From an uncultured Bacteroidota bacterium (lineage in GTDB: Bacteria > Bacteroidota > Bacteroidia > Chitinophagales > Chitinophagaceae), in assembly GCA_938008665.1 (NCBI GenBank), contig CALLKA010000142.1, forward strand, positions 1-10,768: 10,768 nt of DNA, written 5' to 3'. The notes under the pieces are model-generated. The model was not told where the DNA came from, searched no databases, and saw only the letters and a program-made list of their open reading frames with translations. Made by a program: the position numbers and the translations under genes. Of the stretch, positions 1 through 6,590 are shown one piece after another (the first letter of the stretch is position 1; each line of letters begins with the position of its first letter).

Positions 1-1
1 A

Positions 2-1084
2 TCTAAAGCATATTTAGATGTACAAGATATTGCACGTGGTGTGATCAAGAAAATTGGCTACACTAAAAGTGAGTACATGTTTGAAGCAAATAGCTGTGGT
101 ATTTTATCAGCTATTCACGAACAATCTGCTGATATCAACCAAGGTGTTGATAGAAAAAAGAAAGAAGAGCAGGGTGCTGGTGACCAAGGGATGATGTTTG
201 GTTATGCAAGCAATGAAACTGAAGATTATATGCCATTGGCTTTGGACTTAGCGCACAAAATTTTAATTGAATTAGCTGCATTAAGAAGAGAGAACAAAGC
301 AATTAAATATTTACGTCCTGATGCAAAATCGCAAGTTACCTTAGAGTACAACGACAAAAACGAGCCAGTGCGTATCGATGCAATCGTTGTATCTACACAA
401 CATGATGATTTTGATGCAGAAGGAAAGATGTTAGCGAAAATCAAAAAAGATATTGTTGAAATTTTAATTCCAAGAGTAAAAGCAAAATATAAGAAATACG
501 CTAAGTTGTTTAACAATGACATTACGTATCATATTAACCCAACAGGTAAGTTTGTGATTGGTGGTCCACATGGCGACACTGGCTTAACGGGTCGTAAGAT
601 TATCGTAGATACTTACGGTGGTAAAGGTGCACACGGTGGTGGTGCATTTTCTGGTAAGGATCCAAGTAAGGTTGACCGTTCTGCAGCATATGCAACACGT
701 CATATTGCTAAGAACTTAGTGGCTGCTGGTGTGGCTAGTGAAGTGTTAGTTCAAGTTTCTTACGCGATTGGTGTTGCGAAACCAACATCTATCAACGTAA
801 ACACATACGGTACTGCTAAAGTGAAATTAACAGATGGTCAAATAGGTAAATTGGTTGAATCTATATTTGATTTACGTCCTTACTTTATTGAACAACGTTT
901 AAAGTTGAGAACGCCAATGTACAGTGAAACTGCTGCTTACGGACATATGGGTCGTAAGAATGAAACAGTGACTAAAACATTTACTAGCCCAGATGGTAAA
1001 ACAAAAACAATGAAAGTTGAATTGTTTACTTGGGAGAAATTAGATTATGTAGCGAAAGTGAAAAAAGCTTTCGGTTTAAAATAA
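2..1084 (+). CDS. metK: S-adenosylmethionine synthetase (methionine adenosyltransferase), 5' end missing
   Basis: Cytosolic enzyme that makes S-adenosylmethionine from methionine and ATP, releasing phosphate and pyrophosphate. About 360 codons are visible; the N-terminal part lies off the left edge. The frame is open from base 2 (reading SKAYLDVQDIARG) and this matches the family, so the GTG at 41 is an internal valine codon and not the start. Signature elements seen: the GAGDQG loop (bases 173-190), the GGPHGDTGLTGRK block (about 560-598), and the glycine-rich GGKGAHGGGAFSGKD block (about 617-661) followed by the conserved PSKVDRSAAYATRH stretch. Codon choice is rich in GGT, CGT and GTT, unlike the following genes, as expected for a highly expressed gene. 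It ends just before a strong terminator, so it is probably not cotranscribed with the NUDIX gene downstream. Identification is secure; only completeness is limited. Confidence 0.97.
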   Translation, partial: SKAYLDVQDIARGVIKKIGYTKSEYMFEANSCGILSAIHEQSADINQGVDRKKKEEQGAGDQGMMFGYASNETEDYMPLALDLAHKILIELAALRRENKAIKYLRPDAKSQVTLEYNDKNEPVRIDAIVVSTQHDDFDAEGKMLAKIKKDIVEILIPRVKAKYKKYAKLFNNDITYHINPTGKFVIGGPHGDTGLTGRKIIVDTYGGKGAHGGGAFSGKDPSKVDRSAAYATRHIAKNLVAAGVASEVLVQVSYAIGVAKPTSINVNTYGTAKVKLTDGQIGKLVESIFDLRPYFIEQRLKLRTPMYSETAAYGHMGRKNETVTKTFTSPDGKTKTMKVELFTWEKLDYVAKVKKAFGLK

Positions 1085-1100
1085 ATTAATGATTTTAAAT

Positions 1101-1140
1101 AAAGGCCCGTTCCGATCATTCAGGACGGGCTTTTTATTTT
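1101..1140 (+). terminator. Intrinsic terminator after metK
   Basis: A GC-rich stem begins 20 bases after the metK stop: left arm GCCCGTTCC (1105-1113), loop of nine bases, right arm GGACGGGC (1123-1130). Eight pairs form with one bulged T. The right arm is followed by TTTTTATTTT, and AAAG before the left arm can extend the stem into that T run. This is the only GC-rich hairpin with a clean T tract in the window. Confidence 0.88.
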
Positions 1141-1143
1141 AAG

Positions 1144-1155
1144 TTAAAATATTTT
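1144..1155 (+). promoter_or_regulatory. A/T leader motif two bases before the NUDIX start
   Basis: The 12-mer TTAAAATATTTT ends two bases before the ATG at 1158. Exactly the same 12-mer, at the same spacing, stands before the membrane-protein gene at 6091. There is no Shine-Dalgarno sequence. It contains the 10-bp palindrome AAAATATTTT. An A/T-rich translation leader is normal in Bacteroidota; a specific role is inference and chance is possible in AT-rich DNA. Confidence 0.3.
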
Positions 1156-1157
1156 TT

Positions 1158-1727
1158 ATGGAAATTGAAAATATAGAATCGCAAAAAAATCCTTGGAAAA
1201 AAGTAGGAGATAAATTAGTGTATGATAATCCTTGGATAAGTTTAACGGAGTTTGATGTAATCACACCTGCCGGTACCCAAAGTATTTATGGTAAAGTACA
1301 TTTTAAAAATATTGCCATTGGTGTCATTGCGATTGATGCAGCCGACAATACTTATTTGGTAGGGCAGTACCGGTTTGTTTTAGATGCCTATAGTTGGGAA
1401 ATACCAGAGGGTGGGTGCCCTGAAGGAACGGATTGGTTAACTGCAGCAAAGAGAGAACTGAAAGAAGAGACCGGATTTGAAGCAGGGAAATGGACCGAAA
1501 TTTTACAAATGCATGTATCTAATTCCGTATCTGATGAATTTGCCATTGTATATGTGGCACAAGATTTAATTGCAGGGGAAGCGGAACCAGAGGACACGGA
1601 GGATTTAAAAGTCATTAAAATGCCATTTTCAGAAGCCGTTAATTGGGTCATGGAGGGTAAGATTACAGATTCGATATCAGTCGCCGCCATTCTTAAATGG
1701 GAATTGCTTAAAAATAAAAAAGAGTAA
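1158..1727 (+). CDS. NUDIX hydrolase, ADP-ribose pyrophosphatase-like
   Basis: 189-residue NUDIX protein, probably a cytosolic hydrolase of nucleoside diphosphate derivatives; ADP-ribose or a nucleotide sugar is the likeliest substrate from overall layout, but this is inference. The NUDIX box lies at residues 85-107: G85, then REL at 99-101, E103, E104, G106, F107. The first glutamate of the GX5EX7REUXEEXGU pattern is replaced by T91, whereas the RE..EE metal-binding core is complete. The preceding EIP (81-83) and the N-terminal strand region (about 18-50) fit the ADP-ribose pyrophosphatase branch. It starts 18 bases past the metK terminator, has no Shine-Dalgarno, and is followed after 9 bases by the RNA methyltransferase gene, so it is the likely first gene of an operon. 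Its promoter must lie in or beside the terminator region; none is obvious. Confidence 0.9.
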   Translation: MEIENIESQKNPWKKVGDKLVYDNPWISLTEFDVITPAGTQSIYGKVHFKNIAIGVIAIDAADNTYLVGQYRFVLDAYSWEIPEGGCPEGTDWLTAAKRELKEETGFEAGKWTEILQMHVSNSVSDEFAIVYVAQDLIAGEAEPEDTEDLKVIKMPFSEAVNWVMEGKITDSISVAAILKWELLKNKKE

Positions 1728-1736
1728 CTTTGAATC

Positions 1737-2555
1737 ATGGAGGAAAGACGCAATTATAATAACAGACCCGATCGAAAATTTAATGGCCCGCGTAGGTTTA
1801 CGCCCCGAGCTGCAACTACGGAACGTAAATTTATCATTGGTCGGCAACCCATTATTGAATCCTTTTTAAGTGATACCAATATTGAAAAAATATTGATTCA
1901 AAAGAATGCGCAAGGGGAAGGGTTAAATGAAATAAAAAAAGCAGCATTAGATAATAATATTCCTATTCAGTTGGTACCCATTGAAAAGTTGAATGGCATG
2001 ACCAAAGCAAATCACCAAGGAGTGTTGGCTTTTATTTCGATGGTGAAATATATGGACTTGCAGGAAGTGATTGATTTTGTGGTTGCGAAAGGGGAGACGC
2101 CCTTTTTTATGATGTTGGATGGCGTTACCGATGTTCGCAATATTGGCGCAATTACCAGAAGTATCCATTGTTGTGGTGCTCAAGCATTAATTATTCCAGA
2201 CAAAGGCGTGGGTGCGTTAAATGAAGAGGCTTTTAAAAGCAGTGCTGGTGCATTAGAGCATATACAAGTAGTCAGGGTGAGTAGTTTATTAAAAGCGGTG
2301 GATACTTTACATTTAAATGGCATTCAAGTTTTTACTAGTGAAATGCGTGCAGATAAAAATGTACATGAGTTGGATTTAACCATACCAGCCTGTATTATTA
2401 TGGGGGATGAAGGCAGAGGGGTGCAACCATTTTTAGCGAAAGCGGCGGATTATTTTTTCAAAATTCCCATGGCAACCAATTTTGATTCCTTTAATGTATC
2501 AGTCGCTGCAGGTATTATTTTGTATGAAGGGATGAAGCAAAGGATGTTTAAATGA
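1737..2555 (+). CDS. rlmB: TrmH/SpoU-family RNA 2'-O-ribose methyltransferase, RlmB-like
   Basis: SPOUT-class methyltransferase that uses SAM to methylate a ribose 2'-hydroxyl; the two-domain layout and length (272 residues) fit RlmB, which modifies G2251 of 23S rRNA in E. coli. Residues 1-30 are a low-complexity Arg/Asn tail likely to contact RNA. Residues about 31-105 form the substrate-binding domain (GRQPIIESF at 35-43, NHQG at 92-95). The catalytic domain shows motif 1 (D128 to R141, with N135 and G137), motif 2 (GDEGRG, 223-228) and motif 3 (IPM at 243-245, then S251, N253, S255, and AAG at 257-259). In motif 1 the usual DP is DV (132-133) and the usual SLN of motif 3 is SFN; the key Asn, Arg, Glu and Ser/Asn residues remain. 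The exact target nucleotide cannot be proven from sequence; a related rRNA or tRNA target is the alternative. Its stop overlaps the next start. Confidence 0.88.
   Translation: MEERRNYNNRPDRKFNGPRRFTPRAATTERKFIIGRQPIIESFLSDTNIEKILIQKNAQGEGLNEIKKAALDNNIPIQLVPIEKLNGMTKANHQGVLAFISMVKYMDLQEVIDFVVAKGETPFFMMLDGVTDVRNIGAITRSIHCCGAQALIIPDKGVGALNEEAFKSSAGALEHIQVVRVSSLLKAVDTLHLNGIQVFTSEMRADKNVHELDLTIPACIIMGDEGRGVQPFLAKAADYFFKIPMATNFDSFNVSVAAGIILYEGMKQRMFK
2539..2544 (+). promoter_or_regulatory. Shine-Dalgarno-like site before the GSCFA gene
   Basis: AAAGGA sits seven bases ahead of the ATG at 2552, inside the end of the upstream methyltransferase gene. It is the best ribosome-binding-like site in the window, where most starts have none, and it supports the ATGA-overlap start. 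Confidence 0.4.
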
Positions 2556-3559
2556 AATTCAAATTAACCTTAGAAGCGAATAAGTCAGCTACGACCATTC
2601 ATTATCAAGATAAAATCATGTTAATGGGTTCCTGCTTTACTGAAAACATAGGTGCTAAATTACACAGACATTTATTTGAGGTAAAGGAAAATCCACATGG
2701 TATTTTATTCAATCCAATAAGTGTGATTGGTGCATTGCAGGATTATATTGATAACAAGGAATATGTCGCTACCGATTTATTTGAACTCAATGATTTGTTT
2801 AATAGCTGGCATCACCATACAAGGTTTTCTGATATTAGTTCCGAAGCTGCACTGAAAAAAATTAATGGTTCCATTAATGATGCGCATGAATATTTAAAAG
2901 ATACAGATAAATTAGTCATTACCTTAGGTTCTGCTTGGTTATATAGTTTAACTACAGTTGCGCCAAATAAAGCTGGCTTGGTGGTTGCGAATAATCACAA
3001 AGCGCCAGCCCAATGGTTTGAAAAAAAATTAATGGATCCTGTGGAACTGTCTTTGCAATTGCAAAAAATTGTTGCAGCACTACAGTTATTTAATAAAAAT
3101 ATTCATATCATTTTTACGATTAGCCCCGTGCGTCATTTACGAGAAGGATTAATTGAAAACAATCGAAGCAAATCGGTGCTTATTTATGCTGTGCATGACT
3201 TAATGGCCAAGTTGAAAGGGGTGGATTATTTCCCAGCCTATGAATATGTGATTGATGATTTGCGTGATTATCGTTTTTATGCAGAGGATTTAGTGCATCC
3301 TAATTACGCAGCAACCAATTATGTTTGGGATAAACTAGTAAGCACTTATTTTTCGGAGGATACGCAATTAATCATGGGGGAGGTAGCTGAGTTGCAATTA
3401 GCAAAACAACACAAGCCATTTAATAAAGCATCTAATGCTCATCAGGCCTTTTTACAGAAGTCCCTGATAAAAACACAGCAACTACAATCAAAATATCCTT
3501 ATTTACCTTTGGCAGACTTCCTAACTTTTTTTAGTGACGAACTTATAAATAATGCGTAA
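2552..3559 (+). CDS. GSCFA-family protein (SGNH-hydrolase-like)
   Basis: 335-residue member of the GSCFA family, named after the N-terminal GSCF(A/T) motif seen here at residues 26-30. The family resembles SGNH/GDSL esterases, and the protein offers matching candidate catalytic residues: S27 in GSCFT, N54 after HG (49-50), and D246 with H249 in DLVH near the end of the catalytic domain, a DxxH spacing like SGNH block V. Other conserved-looking blocks are TLGSAW (124-129) and SPVRH (191-195). No signal peptide or membrane segment is seen, so it is probably cytosolic. The C-terminal 60 residues look helical and polar. The ATG overlaps the methyltransferase stop by four bases (ATGA), which argues for translational coupling. 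The substrate is unknown; an acyl-ester or glycan-ester hydrolase role is inference from the fold family only. Confidence 0.85.
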   Translation: MKFKLTLEANKSATTIHYQDKIMLMGSCFTENIGAKLHRHLFEVKENPHGILFNPISVIGALQDYIDNKEYVATDLFELNDLFNSWHHHTRFSDISSEAALKKINGSINDAHEYLKDTDKLVITLGSAWLYSLTTVAPNKAGLVVANNHKAPAQWFEKKLMDPVELSLQLQKIVAALQLFNKNIHIIFTISPVRHLREGLIENNRSKSVLIYAVHDLMAKLKGVDYFPAYEYVIDDLRDYRFYAEDLVHPNYAATNYVWDKLVSTYFSEDTQLIMGEVAELQLAKQHKPFNKASNAHQAFLQKSLIKTQQLQSKYPYLPLADFLTFFSDELINNA

Positions 3560-3576
3560 TTTAGTTGTCTAAATTA
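3557..3576 (+). repeat. Inverted repeat spanning the GSCFA stop codon
   Basis: TAATTTAG (3557-3564), loop TTGT, CTAAATTA (3569-3576): eight perfect pairs, with the TAA stop inside the left arm and the right arm ending five bases before the next ATG. There is no T tract, so it is not a classical terminator. It could be an RNA processing or coupling element, or chance in AT-rich DNA. Confidence 0.4.
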
Positions 3577-3581
3577 TCGTT

Positions 3582-6062
3582 ATGCGTTTATTGCCATTGA
3601 TAGCATCCGCTATCGTCACCACAGCATTGGTATTTACTTTAAACATTCAACTTAAAATTGGAAATGCAAAAGCACCAAGATTAGGTTATTTTTTATCTCC
3701 GCAGCATGGATTTTGGAAGAATGCTGAAAAGACAGATGCCAATTTTGATGCATCTATTGTGGCTAATGAATTACAAGGTAATGTAGATGTTTATGTGGAT
3801 GATAGATTAGTGCCACATATATATGCAGATCATGATCAAGACGCTTATTTTGTTCAAGGCTATTTGCATGCGAAATTTAGATTATGGCAGATGGATTTTG
3901 AAACGCGCGTTGCTTCTGGAAGATTAAGTGAAATTGCAGGTGCAGACAAATTACCTATTGATCGAATGTTTAGAAGATTAGGGATGGTGTATGGCGCTGA
4001 AAAAACAGAAGCCAATATCAATGAAACGAATCCTAACATGAAGGCAACGGTGGATGCGTATACTGCTGGTGTCAATGCATATATAAAGCAGTTAGATCCT
4101 GCTGATCTGCCTTTCGAATTTAAATTAATGAATTATGCACCTGAGGATTGGACACCTAAAAAGACCTACCTTTTTTTAATGTTCATGTCCTACGATTTAA
4201 CAGGTCGTTCCGCTTCCGTTGATTTACAAATGACCAATACCCGGGATTATTTAGGCTATGATTTATTTGATAAATTGTATACCAACAATCAAGATTCTTT
4301 AGACCCAATTATTCCTAAAGGCACGGTGTATGAAAAGTCATCCATTGTTCCAGTCAAACCTCTGAACGCAGATTCGGCCTATTTACTTAAAGCAAATAGT
4401 GTTACATTTAATACTGTTGATATGCCCGAGGCTCCAGATAAAAATAATGGTTCTAACAACTGGGCAGTCGCTGGATCAAAAACCAAATCAGGCCGACCTA
4501 TTTTATGTAGCGATCCGCATTTAGGTTTAAACTTACCCTCCTTGTGGTATGAAATGCAAATTACTACACCCACACACAGTACCTATGGTGCAAGTTTCCC
4601 AGGATCACCTGCAGTAATAATTGGGTTTAATGATAGTTTGGCTTGGGGTGTAACTAATGCAGGCCGTGATGTATTTGATTATTATGAAATTAAATTTAAA
4701 GATACTACCGAGAATGAATATTGGTTTAATGGTGCATGGAAAGCTACTACAAAAAGAAAGGAAGTGATTAAAGTGAAAGATAGTTTAGATGTGGTGGAAG
4801 AGATTGCAATGACACATTGGGGGCCAACCATGTTTGATGCACATTACCAGAACACGCAATCCAATGGCCGAAATTTAGCAGTGCAATGGACTGCGCATAA
4901 TACATCAACAGGTGTGGAAACTTTTTATTTATTGAATCGCGCTAAAAATTATGACGATTATTTACATGCGATTTCATTATGGACCTGTCCAGGACAAAAT
5001 TTTGTATTGGCTACAAAGTCAGGAGATATTGCTATTAAACAACAAGGAAGTTTTGTTGCTAGGTGGGAGCGACAAGGTGATTTTATAATGCCAGGAGAGG
5101 ATACTAGTTTTCAATGGCAGGGAATCATACCAACCAATGAAAATCCAATGATTAAAAATCCGGAACGAGGTTTTGTAAGTAGTGCCAATCAAAAGTCAAC
5201 AGATCCAAGTTATCCTTATTACTTAGGTGCTGCATCCGCATTTCCTTTGTATCGTGGTATCAGTGTTAATATGCACTTAAATAATATGTTTCAAATTACG
5301 GCAGAGGATATGCAAAAACTGCAAACAGATAATTATAATGTTTTTGCAGCAACTGCAAGACCAGCTTTAATGAAATATATTCAATTGGATAAGCTGAGTA
5401 TTGATGCAAAAAGAATGGTGACAGAAATGACCAATTGGGATTTATATAATAGCGTAAACGCAAAAGGGATTACTTGTTTTAAAATTATTTGGGATAGTGT
5501 GGAGCAAGCTGTGTGGAGCGACGAGTTAGCTGGTTCGGCTATTCCATTATTAAAACCAGAAGCGTATGTGCTATTAGATCAAATGTTAAAGGATACCAAT
5601 TGGAGTATCGCTGATGATATTAATACAAAGGACAAAGTAGAGGATTTAAAAACGCAGGTAACATTGGGTGTTGAAAAAGCAACTGAGAAATTGCTTGCGT
5701 TAGAAAAAGAAAATAAATTGGAGTGGGCATTATTTAAAGCGACTCGCGTTTTGCATTTAACAAAAACCCCGGCATTAAGCAGAATGGATCTTCCTATTGG
5801 CGGTGGTGTAAATATTATAAATGCTACTACGGAAAATCATGGTCCTAGTTGGCGTATGGTGGTGCATTTGACCGATGAAATTGAAGCCTATGGATTATAT
5901 CCAGGGGGACAAAGTGGAAATCCGGGCAGCCCTTATTATGATACATTTGTTAATTATTGGGCCGAGGGTAAATATTACAGATTATTGTTTTTATCTAAGG
6001 AAAAATTGAAGCAAAGTGAAAGAACAAAGTGGCATATGCAATTTCAAAAGTCAAATTCATAA
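3582..6062 (+). CDS. Penicillin-acylase-family Ntn hydrolase, membrane-anchored or secreted
   Basis: 826-residue peptidase-S45-type Ntn hydrolase that cleaves amide bonds after self-processing. Residues 1-20 form a hydrophobic N-terminal segment behind one Arg, a signal peptide or anchor, so the enzyme should act in the periplasm. The predicted autocleavage is G290|S291, giving an alpha part of about 290 residues and a beta part of 536 residues with S291 as nucleophile in GSNNWAV. Further family blocks: DPHLGLNLPSLWYEM (311-325), FPGSPAVIIGFNDSLAWG (339-356), HWGP (412-415), RGFVSSANQ (529-537, with N536 a candidate oxyanion-hole Asn), HGPSW (753-757) and PGGQSGNPGSPYYD (774-787). The length fits the family and no frame break is seen. 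Relatives hydrolyse penicillins, acyl-homoserine lactones or cephalosporin side chains; most Bacteroidota members have no known substrate, so none is assigned. It starts 22 bases after the GSCFA gene, without a Shine-Dalgarno. Confidence 0.93.
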   Translation: MRLLPLIASAIVTTALVFTLNIQLKIGNAKAPRLGYFLSPQHGFWKNAEKTDANFDASIVANELQGNVDVYVDDRLVPHIYADHDQDAYFVQGYLHAKFRLWQMDFETRVASGRLSEIAGADKLPIDRMFRRLGMVYGAEKTEANINETNPNMKATVDAYTAGVNAYIKQLDPADLPFEFKLMNYAPEDWTPKKTYLFLMFMSYDLTGRSASVDLQMTNTRDYLGYDLFDKLYTNNQDSLDPIIPKGTVYEKSSIVPVKPLNADSAYLLKANSVTFNTVDMPEAPDKNNGSNNWAVAGSKTKSGRPILCSDPHLGLNLPSLWYEMQITTPTHSTYGASFPGSPAVIIGFNDSLAWGVTNAGRDVFDYYEIKFKDTTENEYWFNGAWKATTKRKEVIKVKDSLDVVEEIAMTHWGPTMFDAHYQNTQSNGRNLAVQWTAHNTSTGVETFYLLNRAKNYDDYLHAISLWTCPGQNFVLATKSGDIAIKQQGSFVARWERQGDFIMPGEDTSFQWQGIIPTNENPMIKNPERGFVSSANQKSTDPSYPYYLGAASAFPLYRGISVNMHLNNMFQITAEDMQKLQTDNYNVFAATARPALMKYIQLDKLSIDAKRMVTEMTNWDLYNSVNAKGITCFKIIWDSVEQAVWSDELAGSAIPLLKPEAYVLLDQMLKDTNWSIADDINTKDKVEDLKTQVTLGVEKATEKLLALEKENKLEWALFKATRVLHLTKTPALSRMDLPIGGGVNIINATTENHGPSWRMVVHLTDEIEAYGLYPGGQSGNPGSPYYDTFVNYWAEGKYYRLLFLSKEKLKQSERTKWHMQFQKSNS

Positions 6063-6076
6063 TTAATTCTAATTCA

Positions 6077-6088
6077 TTAAAATATTTT
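6077..6088 (+). promoter_or_regulatory. A/T leader motif two bases before the small membrane-protein start
   Basis: Second copy of TTAAAATATTTT, ending two bases before the ATG at 6091, identical in sequence and spacing to the copy before the NUDIX gene. No Shine-Dalgarno is present. The function is unproven. Confidence 0.3.
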
Positions 6089-6090
6089 AT

Positions 6091-6444
6091 ATGAAATATA
6101 TCGTATCTATTTTTTTATCTGGGTTACTTACTTATGCTGTAGGAATATATGGTGACCTGCCTTGGTGGAGTTTTGTAATTACAAATTTTATCATTGCCAT
6201 TGCATTGCCAATTAAACCTGCGCAAGCTTTTACAGCAGGTGCCTTAGGGGTAGGATCATTATGGGCAGGCTTGGCTTTTGGTATTGACATGGCGAACAAT
6301 CATATTTTATCAACGAAAGTGGCAAAAATATTACCTATGGGAGGTTCTTATTTACTTTTAATTTTTGCTACTGCTTCCATTGGCGCATTGCTGGGCGGAC
6401 TGGCCTCACTCACTGGAAGTTTTGTTCGCGCGCACAAATCGTAA
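6091..6444 (+). CDS. Small four-helix membrane protein of unknown function
   Basis: 117-residue hydrophobic protein that I do not recognise as a named family. Four likely membrane segments are visible: about 3-20, 25-42, 46-65 and 84-110, the last rich in small residues (ASIGALLGGLASLTG). The loops are short; one polar stretch (about 66-82, with NNH, STKVAK) separates helices three and four, and the tail is basic (RAHKS). It begins with an uncleaved-looking segment, so it should sit in the inner membrane. It follows the penicillin acylase by 28 bases on the same strand and probably shares its transcript; whether the two work together is unknown. The reading frame looks genuine because the hydrophobic pattern is regular and the start has the same leader as the NUDIX gene. 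Confidence 0.75.
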   Translation: MKYIVSIFLSGLLTYAVGIYGDLPWWSFVITNFIIAIALPIKPAQAFTAGALGVGSLWAGLAFGIDMANNHILSTKVAKILPMGGSYLLLIFATASIGALLGGLASLTGSFVRAHKS

Positions 6445-6452
6445 TTTTTTTT
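6420..6452 (+). terminator. Possible weak terminator at the end of the membrane-protein gene
   Basis: TTTGT (6421-6425) can pair with ACAAA (6434-6438) around a GCGCGC-containing loop that adds two more pairs, and a run of eight T follows at 6445-6452 directly after the stop codon. The stem is short and stands six bases from the T run, so this is only a candidate end for the upstream operon. Confidence 0.33.
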
Positions 6453-6586
6453 GAAATGTATAGCTGATGAAAGTCAGTTATTAGATAGGGGTATAAAATT
6501 ATTTTTATTGTATCTTCGCTATGAATTTGCCCAACCTGTAATTGGGTCCATTTTAAAGGAACATCCTGGATGTCTAAATTTATTTT
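6445..6586 (+). promoter_or_regulatory. Leader and likely promoter region of trhO
   Basis: This 142-base gap is the longest in the window. It holds, in order: a seven-pair stem (TAGCTGA 6461-6467 with TCAGTTA 6474-6480, one G-T pair); a possible Bacteroidota -7 box TATCTTCG (6511-6518, one mismatch to TAnnTTTG) without a clear TTG at the -33 distance; a hairpin CCCAA/TTGGG (6530-6546); an odd-centre palindrome ACATCCTGGATGT (6561-6573); and the six-codon frame overlapping the trhO start. If the -7 box is real, transcription would start near 6522 and give a 65-base leader beginning with the hairpin. Confidence 0.4.
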
Positions 6587-6590
6587 ATGA
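6570..6590 (+). other. Six-codon mini-ORF overlapping the trhO start (candidate leader peptide)
   Basis: ATG at 6570 reads MSKFIL and stops at TGA 6588-6590, which overlaps the trhO ATG (6587-6589) in an ATGA junction. The geometry would allow reinitiation by terminating ribosomes. There is no Shine-Dalgarno before it, and such short frames arise often by chance, so translation is unproven. Confidence 0.2.

Noticed and set aside
41..43. GTG as a start codon for metK
   Set aside because: The frame is open upstream to base 2 and the upstream residues (KAYLDVQDIARG) match the family, so the gene is cut by the window edge and the GTG is internal.
226..522. Antisense reading frame within metK (and similar antisense frames inside the NUDIX, rlmB, acylase, trhO and receptor genes)
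   Set aside because: They lie wholly inside well-identified genes on the other strand, show no domain or motif, and have no leader of their own.
3582..6062. Calling the acylase a quorum-quenching AHL acylase or a beta-lactam resistance enzyme
   Set aside because: Family motifs prove the Ntn-hydrolase fold and self-processing but not the substrate; nearby genes give no support for either role.
6461..6480. Seven-pair stem TAGCTGA/TCAGTTA as a terminator after the membrane-protein gene
   Set aside because: No T run follows it; the sequence after the stem is TTAGATAGGGG. It is listed only as structure in the trhO leader.
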